Assembly: GCA_002292925.1 (NCBI GenBank)
Contig: DBCF01000307.1
Location: 3,378 to 19,951 of the forward strand
DNA length: 16,574 nucleotides
Source: Roseiflexaceae bacterium UBA965
GTDB lineage: Bacteria > Chloroflexota > Chloroflexia > Chloroflexales > Roseiflexaceae
Reading direction: 5' to 3'
The notes beneath the pieces were generated by a model, which was not told the DNA's origin, did no database searches, and saw nothing but the letters and a program-made list of their open reading frames with translations. The position numbers and the translations under genes were made by a program. Shown here in pieces: positions 1-6,061 of this stretch. Position 1 is the stretch's first letter; each line of letters opens with the position of its first letter.

Positions 1-1
1 G

Positions 2-793
2 GCCACTCTCGGCGGGTCCTATCACGCCATCGCCCCCCTCGGGGGTGCAACTGGCGCCCATGTGGTGGCCCTCGCCGCCGCCGAAGGGCTCCAGCTCACC
101 GCGGTGCCGATTCACGACCAGACCCGCACCTGCCTGCTTGTCACCGACCCAGCCGCCCCCGATCAGCTCGTCATCAACGAGACTGGCCCACAGCTCAGTG
201 CCCCCGAATGGCAGGCACTCCAGCAGGCGGTCATCACCGCCACTACCACTGCCCAATTTTTAACCATCTCAGGGAGCCTACCCCCAGGCGTGGCAGCCCA
301 ACAACTGCGCCAACTCATCGATGCCGTGCCCGCCACCTGCACCGTGCTGCTTGACACCAGTGGCGCACCCCTGCAAGCCAGCCTCGATGCCCCCATTGGG
401 TTGCTCAAAATCAACGCCAGCGAATTAGCCCAGGCCATCGGTCAACCCATCACCAGCCACGCCGAAGCCGTTACTGCAGCCCGCCAGGTGTCTGCCCATG
501 GTCCCCGCGCTGTAGTGATTACTCTCGGTGCTGCCGGCGCTATCGCCGTCGATGCCAACGGCGCATGGTACGTCGCCGCACCGACGATTCATGCCGTCAG
601 CCCGGTGGGTAGTGGGGATTGTACCCTAGCGGGCATCGCCTTAGCCTTCCAGCAGGGGTTACCCCTCGCCCATGCTCTGCGTTGTGGCGTAGCTGCCGGC
701 AGTGCCAATGCCCTGCAACCCCACGCAGCCGTCTTTGACATCAACCAATACACCATGTTTTGCCAACAATTGACTATTACCTCACTCACCTAA
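2..793 (+). CDS. PfkB-family sugar (phosphate) kinase, 5'-truncated by the window edge
   Basis: Open from the first in-frame codon (base 2) to TAA at 791-793; the true start lies upstream, so about 263 residues are visible of a usual ~310. Seen: a GG-type N-terminal region (PLGGATGAHVV), the INETGP segment, SGSLPPGV, LLDTSGAPL, a KINASELAQ segment, and the C-terminal nucleotide/catalytic signature GSGDCTLAG, whose Asp is the family's catalytic base. INE-GP together with SGSLPPG is typical of the 1-phosphofructokinase/tagatose-6-phosphate kinase (FruK/LacC) branch, which phosphorylates a phosphosugar with ATP in the cytoplasm. The exact substrate cannot be told. Cys follows the GSGD motif where Ser is common; this is probably harmless. 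A hairpin directly after the stop suggests it ends its transcript. Confidence 0.85.
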   Translation, partial: ATLGGSYHAIAPLGGATGAHVVALAAAEGLQLTAVPIHDQTRTCLLVTDPAAPDQLVINETGPQLSAPEWQALQQAVITATTTAQFLTISGSLPPGVAAQQLRQLIDAVPATCTVLLDTSGAPLQASLDAPIGLLKINASELAQAIGQPITSHAEAVTAARQVSAHGPRAVVITLGAAGAIAVDANGAWYVAAPTIHAVSPVGSGDCTLAGIALAFQQGLPLAHALRCGVAAGSANALQPHAAVFDINQYTMFCQQLTITSLT

Positions 794-848
794 ACACCGA
801 AATCCCGTGATGTTGACTTTCACGAGATTTCGGTGTGTGCGTGTCTTT
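794..848 (+). terminator. Rho-independent terminator after the PfkB kinase
   Basis: The left arm (794-810) pairs with the right arm (819-836) with one C:A mismatch, leaving a short loop. It is followed by a T-containing stretch ending in TTTT near 845-848. It starts one base after the kinase stop codon. The U-tract is interrupted, so efficiency may be moderate. Confidence 0.65.
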
Positions 849-912
849 TCCCCATCCGCAAACGGTAGAGCTTTCAGTTTATCGCCACTGTAGCACTGAT
901 TGCGAGGTTCCT

Positions 913-1602
913 ATGAGTCTTTCGATGACCTTCCCGTTGCGCATCCGCGAAGCCGCCTCCGATGAACACCCCTTGGCCCGGCTGGCCCTGCACGGCGCCA
1001 ACACCCTCAGCGATGCCGAATTGATTACCTTGTTGCTTGGTACCAACGACCAACAACAAACCCAACAAATGCTCACTGACGTCAGCGGGCTGGCAGGGTT
1101 GCAACGCCTCAGCATCGAAGAACTGCAACAGCTCCCCGGCATCGGCACCATGCGCGCCGCCCGCATCAAAGCCGCCCTCGAATTGACGCGACGCATGGTA
1201 TTGTCGGGCTTCGAAGATCGCTTCCAAATCCGTGCCCCTAGCGATGCCGCCCAACTGATGCTCATCGAGATGAGCCACCTCGACCAAGAGCATTTGCGGG
1301 TCATCTGTCTCGACACCAAAAACCGCGTCCAAAAAATCCAAACTCTCTATGTGGGCAGTCTTAATTCGTCGCTGTTGCGCGTCGGTGAAGTCTTCAAAGA
1401 AGCCATTCGCCTCAATAGCGCGGCGATTATTTTGGTGCATAATCACCCTTCCGGTGACCCCGCCCCCTCGAGCGACGACATCCAAGTCACCCGCGATGTG
1501 GTTGCCGCCGGCAAATTACTCGATGTCGACTTGCTCGACCACCTCATCATCGGCCAAGGGCAATGGGTTAGCCTACGCGAACGGGGCCTCGGCTTCCACT
1601 AA
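913..1602 (+). CDS. radC: RadC/UPF0758 family JAB1-MPN domain protein
   Basis: A 229-residue protein of the family's normal length. The N-terminal UPF0758 region (RLALHGANTLSDAELITLLL) is followed by a helix-hairpin-helix at about 68-92 (LQQLPGIGTMRAARIKAALE). A C-terminal MPN/JAMM metalloprotease-like domain carries E159 and the metal motif HNHPSGDPAPSSDD (H176, H178, S186, D189), all intact. The role of the family is unresolved: named for radiation sensitivity, it is conserved in bacteria, sometimes on mobile elements, and has been linked to recombination. I chose ATG 913 because GAGG lies about 6 bases upstream and the family's N-terminus begins here; an in-frame GTG at 835 would overlap the preceding terminator. 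It is a single-gene unit between two terminators. No LexA box is seen upstream. Confidence 0.93.
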   Translation: MSLSMTFPLRIREAASDEHPLARLALHGANTLSDAELITLLLGTNDQQQTQQMLTDVSGLAGLQRLSIEELQQLPGIGTMRAARIKAALELTRRMVLSGFEDRFQIRAPSDAAQLMLIEMSHLDQEHLRVICLDTKNRVQKIQTLYVGSLNSSLLRVGEVFKEAIRLNSAAIILVHNHPSGDPAPSSDDIQVTRDVVAAGKLLDVDLLDHLIIGQGQWVSLRERGLGFH

Positions 1603-1654
1603 AGACCAGCACCCCTGCATGACGTGTATGCGTCATGCAGGGGTAGTCTGTTTT
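1603..1654 (+). terminator. Strong hairpin terminator after radC
   Basis: A perfect 14-bp stem (1611-1624 with 1631-1644) closes a 6-base loop, with additional pairing AGAC/GTCT at the base, followed by TTTT at 1651-1654. It starts just after the radC stop. It also lies 40 bases beyond the end of the converging minus-strand deacetylase gene and may stop that transcript too, though the U-tract on that side is poor. Confidence 0.85.
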
Positions 1655-1685
1655 CATGCCCGTAGCCCTATTTTTTTACCAAGGA

Positions 1686-2570
1686 TTATTTTGTCAACGC
1701 CCGTTGAATGTCACGCCAGCCGATTAAATGAATCCCCGCCGCTTCGACAAATGCACGCAATTCGGGGTCGGTCATCACGGTCAAATCACGCACCCGGGCC
1801 TGCCAATCAGGGGCGATGCCCCGCAATTCGGGGGTATCGAGCGACGGGTGATGAATAAAATAAGTTAACCCACTCGGTAATTCGTGAAACAACTGCTTGG
1901 TGGCAGCGAGGCCAGCCGACGCATCCCCCAACTCAAGCCAGCGCATTTGGTCAAAAAACGGCTGCCCACTCGCTTCGATTTGTTGCAAGGTGGCCAATTG
2001 GAAGGCACGCGTTTCGGCATCGAACCCCCGTCGCGCCAAATCAGCATCTGACTGGCGTGGCACAAACACCGGCACTTGATAGCGTTGCCCTAGTGTCATA
2101 TATGACTCAAAAATCCCCGCACCAAACATCGTCCCCATGTGCGAATCGCAATGACTGGGCTGCATGCCCCACGCCAACGCCAAGGCGTATTGGGCGTCGA
2201 TTTCGGCAGCCACTGCATCACGCTGGGCAAGGTCAAATATTTCGGCGCTACTACGCGGCAAAAACCCCTCGGCATCAGCCAGCCCATTGTGGGTTGACGC
2301 CGCCGTCAAGGCCCGCCAACGATAGCGCTGCCATTCGCTGGTGAGGGTGAAATGCACGCCCACATCAGCAGCCGGATGGGCGGCACACCAGGCCGCCGCC
2401 GTCTGCGCCCAGGCGCACGGCATCATCACCGACGCCGATGTCACCACCCCCGCCCCAAACAACCCATTCAACAACGCCGTCGACGCATGACACATACCCA
2501 CATCATCGGCATGGACAATTACCACTCGGTCACTGGCGCTATACCCCATCCGCTGTAATAAAGGATTCAT
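1686..2570 (-). CDS. ChbG/YdjC-family carbohydrate deacetylase
   Basis: A 294-residue protein. YdjC/ChbG proteins are metal-dependent hydrolases that remove N-acetyl groups from short amino-sugar oligomers such as chitobiose. Visible motifs are the N-terminal VIVHADDVGMCH (H20, D22, D23), the VGVHFTL strand (H73), the metal-binding HCDSHMGT (H140 to H144) and the later FIHHPS loop. Together these match the family's active site. ATG 2570 is supported by AGAGGGA about 8 bases upstream. It is the last gene of the GT2-pdxH-deacetylase operon, with only 15 bases between the pdxH stop and this start. The natural substrate is unknown; its link with a glycosyltransferase suggests cell-surface or storage glycans (inference). 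No signal peptide is seen, so it should be cytoplasmic. Confidence 0.88.
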   Translation of the reverse strand: MNPLLQRMGYSASDRVVIVHADDVGMCHASTALLNGLFGAGVVTSASVMMPCAWAQTAAAWCAAHPAADVGVHFTLTSEWQRYRWRALTAASTHNGLADAEGFLPRSSAEIFDLAQRDAVAAEIDAQYALALAWGMQPSHCDSHMGTMFGAGIFESYMTLGQRYQVPVFVPRQSDADLARRGFDAETRAFQLATLQQIEASGQPFFDQMRWLELGDASAGLAATKQLFHELPSGLTYFIHHPSLDTPELRGIAPDWQARVRDLTVMTDPELRAFVEAAGIHLIGWRDIQRALTK

Positions 2571-2585
2571 CGTTGTATCCCTCTG

Positions 2586-3218
2586 TTATGGTGCTAATCG
2601 ACCAATCTGCCACACGCCGTCAACCAATGTATACACAATCCGGTCATGTAGGCGACTGGGCCGCCCCTGCCAAAACTCCACCACATCAGGCGTCACCCGA
2701 TAGCCACCCCAAAACTCGGGGCGCGGCGGGAATTGGTCACCGTACTGCTGTGTTAGCGCCGCCAAGCGCTCGCTCAATACCTCGCGACCAGCAATGGGTT
2801 GACTTTGCGGTGAGGCCCAGGCACCGAGCTGGCTCCCTTGGGGCCGACTATGAAAGTAGGTATCGGAATCAGCCGTATCAATCTGACTGACCCGTCCTTC
2901 GATACGCACTTGGCGCTCGAGTTCTGGCCAATAAAAAATCAGCGCCGCATAGGGATGCGCCGCCAAAGCCTGTCCTTTGCGGCTGGTGTAATTGGTAAAA
3001 AAAACAAACCCACGGGCATCTACCCCACGCAACAACACAATCCGGGCCGACGGCCGCCCACCGGCATCTACCGTCGCCAACGTCATGGCATAGGGCTCAG
3101 GTAATTGGGCGGCCGTCGCATCGGCAAACCATTGCCCAAATTGGGCAATCGGATCAGACGCCACATCAGACTCGTGGAGCCCAGCTTGGGCATAATCTTT
3201 ACGATTATCGATTTTCAT
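2586..3218 (-). CDS. pdxH: Pyridoxamine/pyridoxine 5'-phosphate oxidase
   Basis: An FMN enzyme that oxidises PNP or PMP to pyridoxal 5'-phosphate, the last step of PLP synthesis and salvage. The 210-residue product shows the family's order: N-terminal RKDYAQAGL...DPIAQFGQWF, RIVLLRG and FFTNYTSRKG (FMN phosphate contacts), ALIFYWPELERQVRIEG, SRPQGSQLGAWAS, the EFWGGYRVTP segment, EFWQGRPSRLHDR and the terminal RLAP. All are diagnostic, and the substrate-binding RLHDR is intact. ATG 3218 (MKIDNRKDY) is preferred, with GTGAG about 7 bases upstream; ATG 3224 is possible. Either start lies inside the 3' end of the upstream glycosyltransferase gene (overlap 14 or 20 bp), so translation is probably coupled. 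Confidence 0.95.
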   Translation of the reverse strand: MKIDNRKDYAQAGLHESDVASDPIAQFGQWFADATAAQLPEPYAMTLATVDAGGRPSARIVLLRGVDARGFVFFTNYTSRKGQALAAHPYAALIFYWPELERQVRIEGRVSQIDTADSDTYFHSRPQGSQLGAWASPQSQPIAGREVLSERLAALTQQYGDQFPPRPEFWGGYRVTPDVVEFWQGRPSRLHDRIVYTLVDGVWQIGRLAP

Positions 3219-4509
3219 GGTCATACTCACTTTGATAATAAATAGCATGTTGAAGCACTGCTTGCCGGATAATTAATTCTACCTGAAGCATATCAACCAT
3301 CACCCCTTGGCGTAATAAATTGGTTTGCAACGCCAATTGATGTTGCAACAACGTATCAACAAACGCCACAAACTGTGGCCCCAACAGCCGCGTGCGCAGG
3401 TTAGCCAGCCAGCCACTGCCAAACAAACGTTCAAACAACGGCGTGTGGGAGCTCAACGGCGGATAGGGTTGCAACGCAGATTGGCTGTCAGCCGGGTTTA
3501 TTTTTTGCCGATCAAGCGAAAACTGATGCGCCACCACCGGATGCACCCCTAACAACACCTGCACCGCCATTGGCCAATGGGCCGGGTCTTGATAGGCGTC
3601 ACCCACCAGTGGCGCCAAGCGCTTGCCAATCTGCAATATCGCCGCTTGTGTCGCCGCATCGGGCAAGCCAGCGTGGGATGATGGCAACCCCAGCCGCGCC
3701 ACCAACAACGCTACCTGCCGATCGAGGATGTTGGTGGCACAAAGGGCCTGCGCTTCGCGTTGCACAAAGTCCGGCGCAAGTTGGCCCGTCGCCAAAGCCT
3801 TGCTAATCATCCGCCAACGATTGCGATGATAATAAAAATAAAACGCCCCACTCTGCTTGCCCGTCGCTGTCGATTCGTGGTGGTGGAGCTGGGCTTGTGG
3901 CACAAACACACAGCGTTGGCCACTCGCCCGCACCCGCACACACAAATCGAGGTCTTCGAAATAGGCAGGGAAGAAACCTTCGTCGAAGCCGCCGAGGCGT
4001 TGCCAATCACTGCGCCGCATCGCCATCCCCGCCCCCGTCACATACTCGACATCGGCTTCGCTGGTTTGATTGATCTCGGCGCGATGGGTCGTGCGAAACG
4101 TAACGGCGTCATATTGCCCACCACTATGGAGCAAATGGCCGTCGTGTGGGTCGGTAATCGCACTCCCCACAATGCCAATCTGGGCATCACGGTCAAGCGT
4201 AGCCACCAAAGCGGCCAACCAAGTGGAGGCGACTTCGGTATCGGGGTTAAGGGTGGCCACAATCCGCCCACTCCCCGCAACGACCCCTTGGTTCACTGCA
4301 GTCGCAAACCCCCGATTGTGATCATTGGCAATGATATGCGCCTGGGGGAAGTGTTGACGCGCCACCACGACACTGTCATCGTGCGAGGCATTATCGACGA
4401 TAATCAGCTCGTAGCCCCCTGCTACGTCTAATTGGGCGAGGCTAGCGGCACAGGCCGGCAAGACATCGCTACTGTTGTATGTCACGATCACCAAAGTTAC
4501 AGTAGGCAT
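3205..4509 (-). CDS. Family 2 glycosyltransferase with a C-terminal extension
   Basis: A 434-residue protein. The N-terminal ~260 residues form a GT-A fold domain of the rhamnosyltransferase-like GT2 group: VTLVIVTYNSSDVL, LIIVDNASHDDS, NRGFATAVNQG, LNPDTEV (the metal/nucleotide DxD-equivalent), YVTGAGMAMRR, and GGFDEGFFPAYFEDLDLCVRV with the catalytic-base ED. It would transfer a sugar from a nucleotide donor to a cell-surface glycan; donor and acceptor are not predictable. The last ~170 residues are Gln/Leu-rich and unrecognised; I see no clear membrane helix. ATG 4509 has AAAGGAA 8 bases upstream. It is first in the operon with pdxH and the deacetylase, and diverges from lexA. Confidence 0.9.
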   Translation of the reverse strand: MPTVTLVIVTYNSSDVLPACAASLAQLDVAGGYELIIVDNASHDDSVVVARQHFPQAHIIANDHNRGFATAVNQGVVAGSGRIVATLNPDTEVASTWLAALVATLDRDAQIGIVGSAITDPHDGHLLHSGGQYDAVTFRTTHRAEINQTSEADVEYVTGAGMAMRRSDWQRLGGFDEGFFPAYFEDLDLCVRVRASGQRCVFVPQAQLHHHESTATGKQSGAFYFYYHRNRWRMISKALATGQLAPDFVQREAQALCATNILDRQVALLVARLGLPSSHAGLPDAATQAAILQIGKRLAPLVGDAYQDPAHWPMAVQVLLGVHPVVAHQFSLDRQKINPADSQSALQPYPPLSSHTPLFERLFGSGWLANLRTRLLGPQFVAFVDTLLQHQLALQTNLLRQGVMVDMLQVELIIRQAVLQHAIYYQSEYDHENR

Positions 4510-4539
4510 CGGCGTGATTCCTTTGGTACGGTTTTGCCC

Positions 4540-4548
4540 ATCATACCA
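4540..4548 (-). promoter_or_regulatory. Extended -10 promoter for the GT2-pdxH-deacetylase operon
   Basis: On the minus strand the sequence TGGTATGAT gives an extended -10 (TGn plus TATGAT, 5 of 6 to consensus), about 31 bases upstream of the glycosyltransferase ATG. No good -35 is present at 17 bases, which fits an extended -10 promoter. It lies about 50 bases from the LexA boxes, so SOS control of this side is not implied. Confidence 0.5.
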
Positions 4549-4569
4549 CGTTCTTATGCGTAATTCCTC

Positions 4570-4598
4570 TTGACACAGTCATTTTCACAATCTATAAT
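4570..4598 (+). promoter_or_regulatory. lexA promoter, perfect sigma-70 consensus
   Basis: TTGACA at 4570-4575, a spacer of exactly 17 bases, and TATAAT at 4593-4598: a full consensus match on all counts. Transcription should start near 4604-4606, inside the first LexA box. Such a strong promoter needs tight repression, which the adjacent operators supply. Confidence 0.92.
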
Positions 4599-4612
4599 GG
4601 AACATAAGTTCT
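4599..4612 (+). promoter_or_regulatory. LexA operator 1
   Basis: GGAACATAAGTTCT contains the symmetrical core GAAC-N4-GTTC of the Gram-positive-type LexA (Cheo) box; only the outermost bases differ from CGAAC-N4-GTTCG. It starts directly after the -10 hexamer and covers the expected transcription start, so bound LexA would block initiation. Confidence 0.85.
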
Positions 4613-4614
4613 AA

Positions 4615-4628
4615 CGAACATATATTCG
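4615..4628 (+). promoter_or_regulatory. LexA operator 2
   Basis: CGAACATATATTCG matches CGAAC-N4-GTTCG at every defined base except one (A for G in the right arm). Its centre is 16 bases from that of operator 1, about one and a half helical turns. Two tandem boxes upstream of lexA indicate autoregulation. Confidence 0.82.
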
Positions 4629-4651
4629 CATTCCACGAAAGGGGCGCGACC

Positions 4652-5305
4652 GTGCAGTTTCACGAAACCTTGTCTGCTCGACAACGCGACATCCTCGAAT
4701 ACATCGAGCAATTCGTCGAGCAACACAACTACCCACCGGCTATCCGCCAAATCCAAGAAGACTTGGCGATTTCGTCGACATCAGTGGTTGCCTACAACCT
4801 CAAAGTCTTGGAGCAACGCGGGGTATTACGCCGTGAAGGCAAAGTCTCGCGGGGTATCTCTATCCCCAAAAGTGACGCCATCACCCTCACCGGCCTCAGC
4901 ACCCAAGTCCCACTCCTCGGCACCATCACCGCTGGGCAACCGTTACCCGACCCCGAAGACCTTAGTAGCGACAACGCGGATTATGTTGATGTGCCTGCTG
5001 ATGTCGTGCCCAGCACCAAATTAGCCAATGTCTACGCCCTCAAAGTGCGTGGCTATTCGATGATCGATGCCCTCATCAACGATGGCGACATCGTCTTGAT
5101 GCGCTACCAAGAAACTGCCGAGCAAGGCGATATGGTGGCAGCCCGCATCATCAGCGACAATGCCGTTACCCTCAAACGTTTTTACAGCGAAGGTGAGCGC
5201 GTACGCTTGCAACCAGCCAATGTCACCATGGAACCCATCTACGTCGCCGCTAACGATGTCCGCATCCAAGGACGCGTCGTCGGTGTGCTCCGGAGCATGA
5301 TGTAA
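4652..5305 (+). CDS. lexA: LexA repressor, SOS master regulator
   Basis: A 217-residue protein of normal length. The N-terminal winged helix-turn-helix (about 1-70) includes LSARQRDILEYI, YPPAIRQIQEDLAI and SSTSVVAYNLKVLEQRG. The C-terminal S24-type self-cleavage domain has the scissile A94-G95 bond in TITAGQPLP, nucleophile S136 in RGYSMIDALINDGD and general base K175 in AVTLKRFY, all intact. RecA filaments on single-stranded DNA trigger the self-cleavage and derepress SOS genes. The start is GTG 4652 with AAAGGGG 7 bases upstream. It stands alone behind a consensus promoter with two LexA boxes. S136-Met-Ile is slightly unusual (S-M-x is the rule), with no predicted loss of function. Confidence 0.97.
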   Translation: MQFHETLSARQRDILEYIEQFVEQHNYPPAIRQIQEDLAISSTSVVAYNLKVLEQRGVLRREGKVSRGISIPKSDAITLTGLSTQVPLLGTITAGQPLPDPEDLSSDNADYVDVPADVVPSTKLANVYALKVRGYSMIDALINDGDIVLMRYQETAEQGDMVAARIISDNAVTLKRFYSEGERVRLQPANVTMEPIYVAANDVRIQGRVVGVLRSMM

Positions 5306-5309
5306 TATT

Positions 5310-5337
5310 CTCTTTTGCCGCACACGGCATACAAGAG
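5310..5337 (+). terminator. Possible lexA terminator hairpin
   Basis: A bipartite stem: CTCTT (5310-5314) with AAGAG (5333-5337), and inside it TGCCG (5316-5320) with CGGCA (5325-5329) around a CACA loop. It starts 4 bases after the lexA stop. The downstream tract is only moderately T-rich, so it may be weak and backed up by the palindrome at 5594. Confidence 0.45.
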
Positions 5338-5339
5338 GA

Positions 5340-5443
5340 TTGTTATTTATCTCGCACAGAGTACGCAGAGAACACAGCGGTTACTGGTCGTATGTGATAG
5401 CCAATAAATGCCTGTGTAGGCAAATACGCTTCGTCTTAAAGGG
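5340..5443. repeat. Intergenic repeat, copy 1 of an imperfect tandem duplication
   Basis: Begins with a 31-base block (5340-5370) that recurs exactly at 5444-5474. A second conserved part (from about 5396) contains AATGCCTGTGTAGGCAAAT, with the small hairpin TGCCT-GTGT-AGGCA. The CACAGAG...CGCAGAG words resemble a noncoding motif I recall as scattered in many environmental bacterial genomes. No start-to-stop gene is seen here. Confidence 0.8.
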
Positions 5444-5553
5444 TTGTTATTTATCTCGCACAGAGTACGCAGAGGCCGCAGAGGCGTTTTGTTGATTGTT
5501 GAGCGCCGATGAATGCCTGTGTCGGCAAAATATCTTTTGGCTCACGCAGAGAC
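5444..5553. repeat. Intergenic repeat, copy 2 of an imperfect tandem duplication
   Basis: Repeats the 31-base block exactly (5444-5474), then diverges and realigns with copy 1 from about 5501 at an offset of 105, with AATGCCTGTGTCGGCAAAA. A further degenerate echo (CACGCAGAGACACAG) follows near 5543-5557. Together with copy 1 and the palindrome it fills the gene-free stretch 5306-5653. Confidence 0.78.
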
Positions 5554-5593
5554 ACAGAAGTTTGGAGCACAGTCACTTCGTACTTCCTACTTC

Positions 5594-5655
5594 AACAGCC
5601 CCTTCAATGGTCAGCAATTGCTGACCATTGAAGGGGCTGTTAACCTGCCTTTTTT
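5594..5655 (+). terminator. Perfect 48-bp palindrome followed by a T-tract
   Basis: Bases 5594-5641 form an uninterrupted perfect inverted repeat (24+24, centre CAATTG), able to fold into a very stable hairpin. A T6 run follows at 5650-5655, 8 bases after the stem. It lies between lexA and the converging DUF35 gene and can act as a terminator for read-through from lexA. By symmetry the same hairpin forms in the minus-strand transcript of the mevalonate operon, which ends 13 bases away. Confidence 0.65.
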
Positions 5656-6028
5656 ACAACACGGGACGAAACTTATACCCGTATAACAACAACCCATCAG
5701 CCCCAGTATCACCGAGGAGCCGCGTCGTCATTTCGACCGCCATGCCAATAGTCACTTCAGATGCATCACAATCCGTCAATTGGGCAGTGATCCGTGGGCC
5801 TTCCACTAGTTGCACAATCGCCACCATGTAGGGGACTTCACCTTCGTGGCCGCTTGGGGCTTGATGCACCACGGCGTAAGTAAGTAATTCCCCCTGCCCC
5901 GACAACACATACGGCTCCCATTCGTTCCCTTCACGTGGGGGGAAGGCGATGGTGCCATCGCTACGATGGCGACTTCCTTCCAAACGATAACGGGCGTTGC
6001 GTTGCCGCCAATGCCGTGCTAATTCCAT
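5654..6028 (-). CDS. DUF35-type OB-fold protein lacking its zinc ribbon (partner of HMG-CoA synthase/thiolase)
   Basis: A 124-residue protein. The start RHWRQRNARYRLEGSR, FPPRE, the GELLTYAVVH strand, VPYMVAIVQLVEGPRI and TAQLTDCDASEVTIGMAVE follow the Zn-ribbon/OB-fold (DUF35, ChsH2-like) family. These proteins bind thiolase-fold enzymes, and in the archaeal thiolase-HMG-CoA synthase complex they bridge the two enzymes. Here the ribbon is degenerate: the first CxxC position reads HRSD (21-24), and the second knuckle after PPRE is absent. The only Cys is C87 in the OB fold. It is the last gene of the mevalonate operon, 33 bases after the thiolase homologue. ATG 6028 has a weak GTGAG 8 bases upstream. 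Family assignment is fairly sure; a structural role in a complex is inference. Confidence 0.82.
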   Translation of the reverse strand: MELARHWRQRNARYRLEGSRHRSDGTIAFPPREGNEWEPYVLSGQGELLTYAVVHQAPSGHEGEVPYMVAIVQLVEGPRITAQLTDCDASEVTIGMAVEMTTRLLGDTGADGLLLYGYKFRPVL

Positions 6029-6061
6029 ATCAACTACTCACTTCTGTTTGTGCGGTAATTA

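Noticed and set aside
835..912. Longer radC start at GTG 835
   Set aside because: It overlaps the preceding terminator hairpin and adds 26 residues unlike the family N-terminus, while ATG 913 has a ribosome site.
874..1485. Open frame of 203 codons on the minus strand across radC
   Set aside because: Antisense shadow of a clear JAMM-domain gene; low-complexity product with no family features or ribosome site.
3760..4431. Open frame of 223 codons on the plus strand
   Set aside because: Lies opposite the GT2 gene, whose motifs are all intact on the minus strand; the plus product looks like no protein family.
5340..5557. Possible CRISPR array
   Set aside because: Only two to three imperfect units ~104 bases apart, the 'spacer' parts are themselves related, and no cas genes are near.
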